Source: Parafrankia discariae (GTDB lineage: Bacteria; Actinomycetota; Actinomycetes; Frankiales; Frankiaceae). Taken from it: a stretch of DNA of 64,000 bases. Made by a program: the position numbers and the translations under genes. Under the pieces are notes generated by a model. It made no database searches, had not been told where the DNA came from, and saw only the letters and a program-made list of their open reading frames with translations. The DNA is taken from assembly GCF_000373365.1 (NCBI RefSeq), contig NZ_KB891148.1:1-64000 (forward strand), given 5' to 3'. Positions 54,434 through 63,744 of this stretch are shown here, piece by piece (position 1 is the first letter of the stretch; each line of letters starts with the position of its first letter).

Positions 54434-55075
54434 TCAGAGCGGGTTGAGGTCGCCGATGGTCAGCGCCCGGCCGGGCAGCGCGCCGCCCGGCCGGGCGCGC
54501 AGACCGTCGAGGATCACCCCGCGGGCCCGGTCGTAGGCGGCGTCGGCCAGCGCGCCGGGCATCTCCTTCAGCCCACGCAGCAGCAGCCAGAACAGGTGGA
54601 TGACGTCGCCGGTGCCGACGTCCGGGCGCAGTGAGCCCTCCCGCTGCGCCGCGCGCACGAGGCCGTCGATCAGCGCGGTGAGCTCGCCGCGGATCTGCAT
54701 GACCACCGGGTCCGCCCGGATCGCCTCGCCGGTCACCGGCAGGAACAGGTTCGGGATGCGCAGTGTGAGCCGCAGCTCCTGGGAGCCGGTCATGGTGCGC
54801 ACCAGGGCGTCCCAGGCGCGCGGCTCCTCGGCCTCCGCCTCGCGGGCCCTGGCCAGCATGGTCTCCAGGCTGTCCCGGACCACCGCCACGATCAGCGCGT
54901 CCCGGTCGGGGAAGTGCCGGTAGAGGGTGCCGACGCCGACACCCGCCCGCCGGGCGATCTCCTCCATGGGCAGGTAGGGGCCGTCGTCCCCGAACGCCAC
55001 CACCGCCGCCGCCACGATCTTGTCGCGGTTGCGGCGGGCGTCCGCGCGGAGCCGGGCCGGAGGTGACGCCGCCAT
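54434..55075 (-). CDS. TetR-family transcriptional regulator
   Basis: A 213-residue regulator; ATG at 55075 follows GAGGAG. The HTH (about 10-60) reads NRDKIVAAAVVAFGDDGPYL and IARRAGVGVGTLYRHFPDRD, a textbook TetR pattern. The ligand domain is alpha-helical. It is divergent from the hydrolase at 55278, with a 202-bp gap, and converges with the ferredoxin gene. It may repress the hydrolase and itself. Confidence 0.92.
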   Translation of the reverse strand: MAASPPARLRADARRNRDKIVAAAVVAFGDDGPYLPMEEIARRAGVGVGTLYRHFPDRDALIVAVVRDSLETMLARAREAEAEEPRAWDALVRTMTGSQELRLTLRIPNLFLPVTGEAIRADPVVMQIRGELTALIDGLVRAAQREGSLRPDVGTGDVIHLFWLLLRGLKEMPGALADAAYDRARGVILDGLRARPGGALPGRALTIGDLNPL

Positions 55076-55277
55076 GGCCCGTGACTCCTCTCCTCGCCGG
55101 GCGGTACCGGCGCGACGACCGCGGGGCCGCCTCGGTCGTGGCCGCTGTCCGGATGGCCGCCGGCGGGACCGGTTCGGCACCGCAGAAGGTTACGCGCTGG
55201 ACGTACGCGGCGGCAGCCCGATCAGCCGGTGGGGCGATCGCTTTCTCCGGCTGGGCGCTGCCACTACTGTCCGTTTG

Positions 55278-56141
55278 ATGGCATACGCGAACGCCAACGG
55301 CCTGCGGATCGGCTACGACCTGATCGGCGACGGCGGGCGGACCTGGGTGCTGACCCCGGGTGGCCGCTTCACCCGGCGGACCCCCGGGCTGCCGGAGCTC
55401 GCCCGGGCCCTCGCCGACGCGGGCGACCGGGTGCTGCTGTGGGACCGCCCGAACACCGGGGAGTCCGACGTGTGCCTGGCGGGCCCCAGCGAGCCGCGGA
55501 TGCAGGCCGACACCCTCGCCGCGCTCCTGACCGAACTCGACCTCGGGCCGGCGGTGCTCGCCGGCGCCACGGTGGGCTCGCACGTCTCGCTGCTCACCGC
55601 CGCGCATCACCCCGAGGTCGTCGCCGGCCTGTCCCTGTGGTGGATCAGCGGTGGCGTCATGGGACTCATGATCCTCGCGAACGTCTATTACACGCCGGCC
55701 ATCACCGCCGCGTGGACGTCCGGCCTGGACGCGGTCGCCGCGCTGCCCGACTGGGCCCCGCTGCTCGACGGCAACGAGCGGAACCGCCGCCTGGTCCTCG
55801 AACAGGACCGGGATGCCTTCCTCGCCACCCTGCAGCGGTGGATGGCGGCCTACTGCCCGCGGCCGGGCGAGCCGGTACCGGGCCTGCCGGACGAGCTCGC
55901 GCGGGCCGTCACCGTCCCGGCGCTCGTGTTCCGCGGCGGCGCGAGTGATCCCTTCCACCCGCGGGCGACGTCGGAGGCGCTGGCCGGCCTGCTGCCGAAC
56001 GCCCAGCTGGTCGAGCCGCCGTGGGGAGACCGCGAGTACCTCGACCGCCAGGCGGAGCAGAAGAGCGCCGGGGGCCTGTTCGTCCGCTGGCCGCTGCTGG
56101 CGCCGGCGATGCGGCATTGGGCCGCCGAGGCGCTCGGCTGA
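55278..56141 (+). CDS. Alpha/beta-fold hydrolase with Thr in place of the nucleophile Ser
   Basis: A 287-residue protein beginning MAYANANGLRIGYDLIGDGG at ATG 55278. The fold is clear: VLLWDRPNTGESDV after strand 4 and AVTVPALVFRGGASDPFHP near the acid position. The nucleophile elbow reads LAGATVGSHVSLL, so the usual G-x-Ser-x-G is G-Ala-Thr98-Val-G. The C-terminal His candidates lie in RHWAAEALG. It may be a non-hydrolytic member or use threonine. It is divergent from the TetR gene, which may control it. Confidence 0.75.
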   Translation: MAYANANGLRIGYDLIGDGGRTWVLTPGGRFTRRTPGLPELARALADAGDRVLLWDRPNTGESDVCLAGPSEPRMQADTLAALLTELDLGPAVLAGATVGSHVSLLTAAHHPEVVAGLSLWWISGGVMGLMILANVYYTPAITAAWTSGLDAVAALPDWAPLLDGNERNRRLVLEQDRDAFLATLQRWMAAYCPRPGEPVPGLPDELARAVTVPALVFRGGASDPFHPRATSEALAGLLPNAQLVEPPWGDREYLDRQAEQKSAGGLFVRWPLLAPAMRHWAAEALG

Positions 56142-56183
56142 GAGCCGGCCCCGAACCCGGCCCGGCCGGGCCCCCGGGGGGAG

Positions 56184-56960
56184 TCAGGACGTCGCGGCCT
56201 CGTCGGGGATCCAGAGGATGTTGCGGGCCCGGAGCAGGTCGACGACCCGCTCCCCGTGCTGCTGGAGGAGGGCGACGAACGCCGCGTTGGAGCGCTCCCC
56301 GTCGCGCGCCCGCACGGCTCGGGAGACCGCCGTGATCCCCTTCTTCTGCAGGTCGATCGTGCCCGGCACCAGCTCGAAGAAGTTGCCGGGGATGATGCCG
56401 TTCGTCTGCCGGCTCATCGCCTTCAGCCGCGACGACCGGGCGAGCGCGAAGATCTGGCGCAGGAACGCCTCGTTCGCGTCCCGGACAGCGCCGGGCCCGG
56501 TCGCGGCCCGCAGCGCGCGTTCGGCCGTCTGGACCCGGGCCAGCCCGTCGTCGTCGCCCCGTTCGGTGGCGCGCTGCGCGGCGTAGCCGTAGAGCAGGCC
56601 GATGAGCCCGTAGTGGTCGCGGACGGAGTTCTCGTCCAGGCCGTGGACGAACGCGCCGCGGTGCAGCTCATTGGTCACCCAGCCCTCCTGGTCGAGGACG
56701 ATGACGGCCTCGCGGACGGGAATCCGGCTCACCCCGAGATCCTCCGCGATCTCGTCCTGCCGGACGTGGTCGCCCTGGCGCAGCTCACCGGAGAAGATCA
56801 GGTTCCGGATGTGGTCCGCCACCTGGGCGCCGCTGCTGCGACGGTCGATCGGGCCGCGCCGCGCCGTCGCGGTCGGGGTCGACGCGGCTCGGCCTTGGGG
56901 AGGTATTGCGGGCTCCTTCGACGTGCGGCGCCGGGGCAGGAGACACCCCCACCGCGTCAC
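56184..56960 (-). CDS. GntR-family regulator (FCD/FadR type)
   Basis: About 258 residues. The winged HTH reads VADHIRNLIFSGELRQGDHV and IAEDLGVSRIPVREAVIVL, standard GntR. The C-terminal helical effector domain has VRDHYGLIGLLYGYAAQRA and NEAFLRQIFALARSSRLKAM, resembling FCD domains that bind carboxylates or acyl-CoA. The start is uncertain: the frame stays open far upstream, and GTG 56960 is the nearest reasonable codon but lacks a good ribosome-binding site. It may regulate the neighbouring oxidoreductase or acyl-CoA genes. Confidence 0.82.
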   Translation of the reverse strand: MTRWGCLLPRRRTSKEPAIPPQGRAASTPTATARRGPIDRRSSGAQVADHIRNLIFSGELRQGDHVRQDEIAEDLGVSRIPVREAVIVLDQEGWVTNELHRGAFVHGLDENSVRDHYGLIGLLYGYAAQRATERGDDDGLARVQTAERALRAATGPGAVRDANEAFLRQIFALARSSRLKAMSRQTNGIIPGNFFELVPGTIDLQKKGITAVSRAVRARDGERSNAAFVALLQQHGERVVDLLRARNILWIPDEAATS

Positions 56961-57105
56961 CCGGCGCCGAGGCGGCCGCAGCCGGTCGATCGTATCGATC
57001 GACCGGCCGGGTGAGCGAACCGCTCGCCCGGCCCACCGGGCTCGCCCGGCGGGCCGGGCGGTGCCCGGACCAGGGACAACGGCCCGGCAGCCGGTGGGGC
57101 CCGGC

Positions 57106-57975
57106 CTACCGGAGCGCGGGAGCGAGCCGGCGCCACTGCTCGCGCGGGAAGGCCTTCTGGTCGGCGGTGAGCACCTGCACGCAGACGTGGTCGGCACCGG
57201 CGGCCAGGTGTTCGTCGACCCGGCGCCGGATCGCCGCCTCGTCCCCCCAGGCGATCAGGGCGTCGAAGAGCCGGTCGCTGGCGTCCGCGACGTCGTCGTC
57301 GGTGAAGCCCAGCCGGCGGACGTTGTTCGCGTAGTTCGGCAGCCCCAGGTACCCGCGCAGCCAGTCCCGGCCGATCGCGTGGGCCTCGTCGGCGTCGGTG
57401 GTGAGGATCACCGTCTGCTCGGGGAGCACGAGCGGGCCGGTGCCCAGGCTCTCCCGGGCCAGCCGGGTGTGGTCGGGGGTCACGAGGTAGGGATGCACGC
57501 CGCGGGCCCGGCTGCCGGCCAGCTGGAGCATCTTCGGGCCGAGCGCGGCCAGCACGCGGCGCTCGGGCGGGACCGGCTGGTCGGCCTTGTCCAGGCCGTC
57601 GAGGAACGCCGTCATGGCGGCCAGCGGCCGGCGGTAGCGGCCGGGTTCGGAGGCGTCGATCAGCGGGGCGTGGCTGACCCCGATGCCCAGCAGGAAGCGG
57701 TCCCCGTGGGCGGCGGTGAGCGTGGCGTAGCCGGCGGCCGTGTCCGCCGGGCTGTGCATCCACAGGTTGAGGATGCCGGTGGCCACGGTGACAGAGCGGG
57801 TCGCCGTCAGCAGTGCCTCGACGGCCTCGAACACCGGGCCCCCGACGTCGGGGATCCACAGGGCGCGGTAGCCCAGTTCCTCCAGCTCCGCCGCCGCGTC
57901 GGCCAGCTCGGCCGGGTCCCCCCATCGCAGCTGCTGGCTCCAGATGCCGACTCCGGAAATATCCATGACAACCAT
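57106..57975 (-). CDS. LLM-class (F420-dependent type) oxidoreductase (second)
   Basis: A 289-residue luciferase-like TIM-barrel protein. ATG at 57975 (MVVMDISGVGIWSQQL) or 57966 can start it. LEELGYRALWIPDVGGPVFE, VATGILNLWMHSPADTAAG and RFLLGIGVSHAPLID are characteristic strands and loops. Related in family but not closely similar to the one at 41010. It could oxidise or reduce an acyl or terpenoid intermediate. Likely F420-dependent, inferred from family and phylum. Confidence 0.87.
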   Translation of the reverse strand: MVVMDISGVGIWSQQLRWGDPAELADAAAELEELGYRALWIPDVGGPVFEAVEALLTATRSVTVATGILNLWMHSPADTAAGYATLTAAHGDRFLLGIGVSHAPLIDASEPGRYRRPLAAMTAFLDGLDKADQPVPPERRVLAALGPKMLQLAGSRARGVHPYLVTPDHTRLARESLGTGPLVLPEQTVILTTDADEAHAIGRDWLRGYLGLPNYANNVRRLGFTDDDVADASDRLFDALIAWGDEAAIRRRVDEHLAAGADHVCVQVLTADQKAFPREQWRRLAPALR

Positions 57976-58559
57976 CCTGTCCGTCGCACGTCGGTGTGCT
58001 CGACCCGCCGCCGCCGCCGCTGCAGGGGCCGGGGCCGGCCGGGCGCCGGCCTCCAACGGCCATGTCCCCGATTCCCGGTAACCGATTCTCGCGTGTGGCG
58101 CTCCCCGCCGGCCAGGCGACCAGCGGGCCGCCCACGTCGACCAGCGCGGCCGTCGGGGCGAAGTCGACGGGCACCTCTAGCGCGCGCACACCCGGCCGGG
58201 CCAGCGCGGTGGTGAGGTCTGCGCGGTGCCGCACCGCCGGGCGCGGGGTGCCACTGCCACTGCCGGCGTCGATAGCGGCCAGGCGGCCCGCCAGGGACGG
58301 GTCATCCCCGACGCCGGCAGCGGTGCCGACGGGATCGGCAGTGCCGACGAGATCGGCGGTACCGACGAGATCAGCCGGGTCGACGGGATCAGCCGGGTCG
58401 AACCCGAGCCGGACGCTCAGGACGCCCGCGCCGCGCCGGCGGGCGTCCGCCACCAGGATCGCCAGGTCGGCGGCCGACGCCGCCGGCACGGGCTCCCGCG
58501 GCCCCGCCGCCGCGGGACGGGAGACGAGGGTGAGCACGTCTCCGCGGGCGATCCGGGCG
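57976..58559. other. Degraded spacer, no intact gene
   Basis: About 580 bp. On the minus strand one frame (about 58070-58520) reads partly like protein (LAILVADARRRGAGVLSVRL, then EVPVDFAPTAALVDVGGPLV) but has no proper start or stop and contains an 18-bp tandem repeat. I cannot assign a family. It is probably the ruined remains of a gene between the NIPSNAP remnant and the luciferase-like gene. Confidence 0.45.
58328..58399. repeat. 18-bp tandem repeat, four units
   Basis: Four consecutive 18-bp units, GACGGGATCGGCAGTGCC and close variants (GACGAGATCGGCGGTACC, GACGAGATCAGCCGGGTC, GACGGGATCAGCCGGGTC). Being a multiple of three it keeps frame; the minus strand encodes Asp-Pro-Ala/Val and Val-Gly-Thr-Ala repeats. 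Confidence 0.88.
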
Positions 58560-59147
58560 TGTCCACCGCCTTCTCCAGCTCCGCCCAGGCCTCCCAGCTC
58601 GGGATCGCTCGGACGAGCACACACTCCGCGTCGTCGGCCAACGCCGTCCTGAATGCGCCGACGAGTTCCCAGCCATGCGCCGCATAGCGGGGAACCGCTT
58701 CCTCCGCGAGGATCGACAGGAAACTCACCGCCGTGCCGCGCGGAACCCTGACCATCTCATGGGCATAGACCTCCCCCCGCACACCCGCCACGCAAAGCTC
58801 CGAGATCGTTCGGGACCACAGTGCGGGAACCAGTACACGTTCGAATCCGCCGGAGCGGTACTCGGCGGCCTCCTGCCACCATTTCTCCAGCTTTGGGTCC
58901 TGGAACGAAGCACTCGACGTCTCATGCCGCAGACCCGCGGCCAGCCCGTCGAAACCGTCCTCCTCCCAGAGGTTGACGACCTGTGGCCACCGGCCGGTCG
59001 TGCCCACGCCCCCCACGCCCCGTAGCACAGCTGGTCACATTCCTCCTGCGCTATCGGGCTCCAGTTCGCCGTCATATGGTGGACGTAGTTCGCGCGGTTC
59101 GCGCCTTTGATGTCGATGAACTCGTGCGTGTAAACCCCGGCGTTCAC
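58560..59147 (-). pseudogene. NIPSNAP-family protein, frameshifted
   Basis: A GTG at 59147 after GGGAGG starts VNAGVYTHEFIDIKGANRAN and IAQEECDQLCYGA. At the C6 run 59009-59014 the frame breaks. The protein continues one frame over as GRWPQVVNLWEEDGFDGLAA, EMVRVPRGTAVSFL and HGWELVGAFRTALADDAECV, up to SWEAWAELEKA near 58560, where similarity ends. A one-base indel in the homopolymer explains the break, and the C-terminal quarter is also lost. NIPSNAP proteins are small dimeric ferredoxin-like proteins of unclear function, common near acyl-CoA and steroid catabolism genes in actinobacteria. A sequencing slip at the C run cannot be excluded, but the missing tail argues for real decay. Confidence 0.65.
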
Positions 59148-59281
59148 GGTCGACGACCTCCCGGCGCCCCTCTCGTCAACATCGGGTGCGTGGACGTCTT
59201 TTTCAGCAGTACCATGTCGAGCAGAATCGATCAATACCGTGAATTCGTCGCCAGTCGGGCACACCACGTTCGGGAGGTTCG

Positions 59282-60031
59282 ATGAGCTTGCCGTTCAGCG
59301 AGGAACGCGAGGAGCTGCGCGCCGCCGTCCGCTCCTCCTCGAGGACTCGTCGCCGGAGAGCGCCGTCCGCGCCCAGATGGGCCGGGGCCTGTTCTGCGGG
59401 CCCTTCCTCACCACGGTGACGGTGGCCCAGGCCATCCTCGCCACCGGTGACACCGCCGCCTGCGCCGAGCCGCTCCCCGACCTCGCCGCCGGCCGGCGGA
59501 TCGCCACCCTCGCCGTCATCGAGGCGGACGGCCGCCGGGCGGACGACGCCGTGCGGACCCGGACGACGCCGGCCGGCGGGGGGTGGCGCCTGGACGGTAC
59601 CAAGATGTTCGTGCTCGACGGGTGCTCCGCCGACCTGCTGGTGATCGCGGCCCGCACACCGGCCGGAACCGGGCTGTTCGCCCTCGACGCGACGGCGACC
59701 GGGCTGCGGCGCACCCCGCTCGCGACGCTGGACCAGACCCGCCGGCAGGCCCGGTCGGACCTCGACGGGGTGGCCGCCCGGCTGCTCGGTCCGGCCGGCG
59801 GCCACGGCTGGCGACCCGGAGCTGCCCCTGGTCGCCAGCCTCGCGGCGGCCTACTGCTCCGACGCCTACCCGCACGCCGCGGCGGAGAACATCCGGATCC
59901 ACGGCGGGATCGGCTTCGCCTGGGAGCACCCCGCCCATCTGTACTTCAAGCGGGCGTCCAGCGCCCGGCTGATGTTCGGCGACCCGGCGCAGCACCGCGA
60001 GCGGGTCGCGCGGCTGCTCCCCATCGGTTAG
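59282..60031 (+). pseudogene. Acyl-CoA dehydrogenase, two internal deletions and frameshifts
   Basis: A GGGAGG site and ATG at 59282 begin MSLPFSEEREELRAAVR. The reading then moves to another frame: EDSSPESAVRAQMG joins abruptly to GRGLFCGPFLTT, skipping roughly 45 residues of a normal enzyme. The middle (ATLAVIEADGRR ... WRLDGTKMFVLDG) is recognisable. Near 59815 another jump back to the first frame removes about 70 residues, leaving DPELPLVASLAAAYCSDAYP, HGGIGFAWEHPAHLYFKRAS and a stop at 60029. The FAD-binding and substrate helices are thus incomplete, and the gene cannot be functional. An intact acyl-CoA dehydrogenase follows. Confidence 0.85.
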
Positions 60032-60116
60032 CCGACCTCGCGGCACCTCCCCCGCGGCCGGGGGAAGATCCCCGCATCGCGAAGTTCTGAGCGGACCGGA
60101 CCTGGATGGAGATCTC

Positions 60117-61274
60117 GTGCTCGATGATGATGTGCGGCAGGTCATCGCCTCGACCCGGCGTTTCGTGCGCGAGCGCGTGGTCCCGGCGGAGGCGGAGATC
60201 GAACGGACCGACGCGATCCCGCCCGACCTGCGCCGGGAGGCCGCGGCGATGGGCCTGTTCGGGTTCGCCGTCCCCGTGGAGTACGGCGGTCTGGGGCTGG
60301 ACATGAGCGCCGAGGCCCGGCTCGTCTTCGAGCTGGGCTACACCACGCCGGCCTTCCGCTCGATGTTCGGCACCAACAACGGCATCGCCGGCCACGTCCT
60401 GCTCGAGGGCGCGACCGAGGAGCAGAAGAAGGCCTACCTGCCGCTGATCGCCTCGGGCGAGTGGACGGCCTCGTTCGCGCTCACCGAGGAGAACGCCGGC
60501 TCGGACCCGGCGGGCCTGGCGACGGCCGCGCGCCGCGACGGCGACGAGTGGGTGATCGACGGTGCCAAGCGCTTCATCACCAACGCGCCGCTGGCCGACG
60601 TCTTCATGGTCTTCGCCCGCACCGACCCGCACGCCGAGGGCGGGCACGGCATCACCGCGTTCATGGTGGAACGCGGCGCGCCGGGGTTGAGCGTCGGCCC
60701 GAAGGACCACAAGATGGGCCAGGCGGGCGCGTGGACGGCCGACGTCCTCCTGACGGAGGTGCGGGTGCCGGCGTCGGCGGTGATCGGCGGCGAGGCCGGG
60801 GTCGGCCGCGGCTACGCGACCGCGATGCGCTGCCTGGCCCACGGCCGGATCCACATCGCCGCGCTGTGCGTCGGGCTGGCCCAGCGGCTGGTCGACGAGT
60901 CGGTGTCCTACGCCGCGACGAGGGTGCAGGGCGGCGGCGTGATCGGCACCCACCAGCTGGTGCAGGGCCTGCTCGCCGACTCCGCCACCGATCTCTACGC
61001 CGCGCGGGCGCTCGTCGTCGACGTGGCCGCGCGCTTCGACGACGGCAGCGACACCCGGATCGGGCCCTCGTGCGCGAAGTACTTCGCCTCGGAGGCGGTC
61101 GGGCGGGTCGCCGACCGGGCGGTACAGATCCACGGCGGGGCGGGCTACATGCGCGGCGTCCCGGTCGAGCGCTTCTACCGGGACGCCCGGCTGTTCCGGA
61201 TCTACGAGGGCACCAGCCAGATCCAGCAGATCGTGATCGCCCGCCAGCTGCTGCGCGACGCCGGCGTCCGGTGA
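60117..61274 (+). CDS. Acyl-CoA dehydrogenase
   Basis: A 385-residue enzyme, full family length. GTG at 60117 follows TGGATGGAG. FALTEENAGSDPAGLATAA and EWVIDGAKRFITNAPLADVF bind FAD and acyl-CoA. QIHGGAGYMRGVPVERFYRD and RIYEGTSQIQQIVIARQLL form the C-terminal signature, the latter with the likely catalytic glutamate. It catalyses the first step of beta-oxidation or an equivalent desaturation. Converges with the thiolase gene 74 bp away. Confidence 0.95.
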   Translation: MLDDDVRQVIASTRRFVRERVVPAEAEIERTDAIPPDLRREAAAMGLFGFAVPVEYGGLGLDMSAEARLVFELGYTTPAFRSMFGTNNGIAGHVLLEGATEEQKKAYLPLIASGEWTASFALTEENAGSDPAGLATAARRDGDEWVIDGAKRFITNAPLADVFMVFARTDPHAEGGHGITAFMVERGAPGLSVGPKDHKMGQAGAWTADVLLTEVRVPASAVIGGEAGVGRGYATAMRCLAHGRIHIAALCVGLAQRLVDESVSYAATRVQGGGVIGTHQLVQGLLADSATDLYAARALVVDVAARFDDGSDTRIGPSCAKYFASEAVGRVADRAVQIHGGAGYMRGVPVERFYRDARLFRIYEGTSQIQQIVIARQLLRDAGVR

Positions 61275-61348
61275 CGGCCGGCGCGGGCTGAGCGGCGGGC
61301 GGGCGCGACGGGCGGGGCCGCCCTGGTACGAGGCGGCCCCGCCCCCGC

Positions 61349-62560
61349 TCAGCCGACCCGCTCGAAGATCGCGGTGATCCCCTGGCCGCCGCCGATGCAC
61401 AGCGTCTCCAGCCCGTACCGGGCGTCCCGGCGTTCCAGCTCGTGCAGCAGGGTCGCCAGGATCCGGCCGCCAGTCGCCGCGACGGGATGCCCCAGCGAGA
61501 TCCCGGAGCCGTTGACGTTGAGCCGGTCCAGGTCGGCGGTCGTGAGCCCCCATTCCCGGACGCAGGCGAGCACCTGCGCCGCGAAGGCCTCGTTGAGCTC
61601 GATCAGGTCGATGTCGGCGAGTTTGAGATTCGCTCGTTCCAGGGCCTTCGCCGTGGCCGGCACGGGGCCGATCCCCATCCGCGCCGGCTCCACACCGGCC
61701 ACCGCCCAGCTCACCAGCCGGGCGAGCGGACGCAGGCCCAACCGCGCCGCCGCCTCCGGGTGGGTGACGACGCACGCCGACGCCCCGTCGTTCTGCCCGC
61801 TCGAGTTGCCCGCCGTGACCGTGGCCTCCGGATCGGTCCGGCCCATGATCGGGCGCAGCGCCGTGAGCGTGGCGAGCGTGGTGTCGGCGCGCGGGTGCTC
61901 GTCGACGTCCACGACGGTGGGCCCCTTGCGGCCCGGCACCGACACGGGGACGATCTCGGGCCCGAACCGGCCGGCGGTCTGGGCCCCGACCGCCCGCTGA
62001 TGCGACCGCAGCGCGAACTCGTCCTGCTCGGCGCGCGAGATCTCGTACTCCCGCCGCAGGTTCTCCGCCGTCTCGATCATCCCGCCCGGGACGGGGAAGT
62101 TCACCCCGCCCGCCGTCACCCGGCCGCGGGCCAGGGCGTCGTGCAGGGTGACGGCGCCGCCGCGCGCCCCCCAGCGCATCTCCGTCGAGTAGAAGGGGGC
62201 GTTGCTCATGCTCTCCGCTCCCCCGGCGATCACGACGTCGGCGACGCCGGTCTGGACCTGCATCGCGGCCGTGGTGACGGCCTGCACGCCCGATCCGCAG
62301 CGGCGGTCGAGCTGCAGCCCGGCGACGGTGACGTCGAGGCCGGCGTCCAGCGCGACCACCCGGCCCAGGGCGGGTGCCTCCATCGTCGGGTAGCACGACC
62401 CGAAGATCACGTCGTCGATGTCCGCGGACCGTAGGCCGGTCCGGTCCAGCAGGCCGCGCAGCACGGCCGCGCCGAGCGCCTGCGCGCTCAGCGCCGCGAG
62501 CGCCCCGCCGTGGCGCCCGACCGCGGTACGCACCGGTTCACAGATGACCGCCTCACGCAT
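61349..62560 (-). CDS. Acetyl-CoA acetyltransferase/3-ketoacyl-CoA thiolase
   Basis: A 403-residue thiolase. ATG at 62560 lies five bases after a strong AGGAGG. The acylated cysteine is Cys88 in LDRRCGSGVQAV. GGAESMSNAPFYS, TAGNSSGQNDGASA, NEAFAAQVLA, NVNGSGISLGHPVAATG (active-site His) and LCIGGGQGITAIFE (second Cys) complete the set. It splits or forms C-C bonds between acyl-CoAs, usually the last step of beta-oxidation. With the neighbouring dehydrogenase it suggests a fatty-acid or sterol side-chain catabolic set. Confidence 0.95.
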   Translation of the reverse strand: MREAVICEPVRTAVGRHGGALAALSAQALGAAVLRGLLDRTGLRSADIDDVIFGSCYPTMEAPALGRVVALDAGLDVTVAGLQLDRRCGSGVQAVTTAAMQVQTGVADVVIAGGAESMSNAPFYSTEMRWGARGGAVTLHDALARGRVTAGGVNFPVPGGMIETAENLRREYEISRAEQDEFALRSHQRAVGAQTAGRFGPEIVPVSVPGRKGPTVVDVDEHPRADTTLATLTALRPIMGRTDPEATVTAGNSSGQNDGASACVVTHPEAAARLGLRPLARLVSWAVAGVEPARMGIGPVPATAKALERANLKLADIDLIELNEAFAAQVLACVREWGLTTADLDRLNVNGSGISLGHPVAATGGRILATLLHELERRDARYGLETLCIGGGQGITAIFERVG

Positions 62561-62650
62561 GAGTCCTCCTGTAGGTCGAGCCACCGTCCGTCGGGGCGCC
62601 GTCCGTCGGGGCGCCTGTCGGCCGGGCCGCCGAGACGCCGGGCCGTGGTG

Positions 62651-63290
62651 TCACCCGGCCGTCGCGAGCGCGACGAGATCGACCGCGCGGACCTTGCCGA
62701 CCTCGGTCCGGGGCAGTTCGTCGACCAGCACGAACCGGACCGGCACCTTGTACGGCGCGAGATGGGTGCGCGCCAGCGCGGCGAGGGCGTCGGGGACGGG
62801 CTGGGCGCCGTCCACGGGAACCACGAAGGCCCAGGGCACCTCCCCCAGCCGGTCGTCCGGGACGCCGCCGACCGCGCAGTCGGCGACCCCGGCGGCGAGC
62901 CGCAGCACCTCCTCGGCCTCGGCCGGGAAGACCTTCAGGCCACCTCCGTTGACCATGTCAGAGACGCCGCCCTCGATCCAGAGGAAGCCCTCGGGGTCGA
63001 TCCGGGCGACGTCGCCGGTGCGGGACCAGCCGTCGGGAGTGACCCGGTCGCCCAGCCCCGACCCGTCGGCGTAGCCGGCCGACACCGCCGGGGTCCGGAC
63101 GTACAGCTCACCCGACGTGTCCGTGCCGAGCTCGGTGCCGTCCGGGCCCACCACCCGCAGCGTGACCCCTTCGTGCGGCCGGCCGACCGCGCCCAGCTTG
63201 CGCTCGCCGTGCTCCCGGGCGCGGACTCGGGACCGCGACCCGACCAGGCGGCCCGGCGCGCCTTCGGCTCGATCTCGCTCGCGGGCTCCA
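62651..63290 (-). pseudogene. AMP-dependent acyl-CoA ligase, C-terminal part
   Basis: The minus strand reads the C-terminal third of an ANL enzyme: LGAVGRPHEGVTLRVVGPDG, GELYVRTPAVSAGYADG, GWSRTGDVARIDPEGFLWIE, SDMVNGGGLKVFPAEAEEVL, APYKVPVRFVLVDELPRTEVGKVRA, ending at 62651. The frame dissolves near 63290, upstream of the A8 motif. No N-domain or P-loop follows on this strand; an ANL core lies instead on the opposite strand at 63337. A GTG at 63154 could start a 167-residue stub. Confidence 0.8.
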
Positions 63291-63336
63291 CCCGTCTCCT
63301 TCCAGGCCGACGGGCACCGAACGACGTCGCCGCTGG

Positions 63337-63735
63337 CCTCGATCCGGTCGGACGACCCTATCCCGGCCGGCGGACGGCGACCGCTCCCCGTCCGACCTGG
63401 CGACGTTCGTCCACACCGGCGGGACCACCGGCCTGTCCAAGGGCTGCATGCTCAGCCACAACTACCACGAGGTGCTCGCCCAGCGGATCGGTCTCAGCTG
63501 GGGCCGGACCCCGGGCGACGTGCTGTGGACCCCACTGCCGATGTTCCACTACAACGCGCTGGTGACCGCGGTCGTCGGGGCACTGGTCTTCGGCGGCCGC
63601 TCGGCGGTCCACCGCCGGTTCTCGGTCTCGAACTTCTGGCCCGAGATGAACCGGACCGGGGCCACCGTCACCTCGACCCTGGGCACCATGGCCTACCTGC
63701 TCGCGCACGACGTCGACCGCCCCGAGATGCCGCGC
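63337..63735 (+). pseudogene. AMP-dependent acyl-CoA ligase, core (P-loop) fragment
   Basis: On the plus strand, from about 63337, the frame reads SDLATFVHTGGTTGLSKGCM (ANL P-loop), SHNYHEVLAQRIGLSW, LWTPLPMFHYNALVTAVVG, and ATVTSTLGTMAYLLAHDVDR up to about 63735. After this it turns into unrelated sequence and stops at 63807. Neither a normal N-terminus nor a C-domain follows on this strand. The C-terminal part of a similar enzyme lies head-to-head on the minus strand just to the left, as expected after an inversion. Confidence 0.78.
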
Positions 63736-63744
63736 TCGGGCCGG

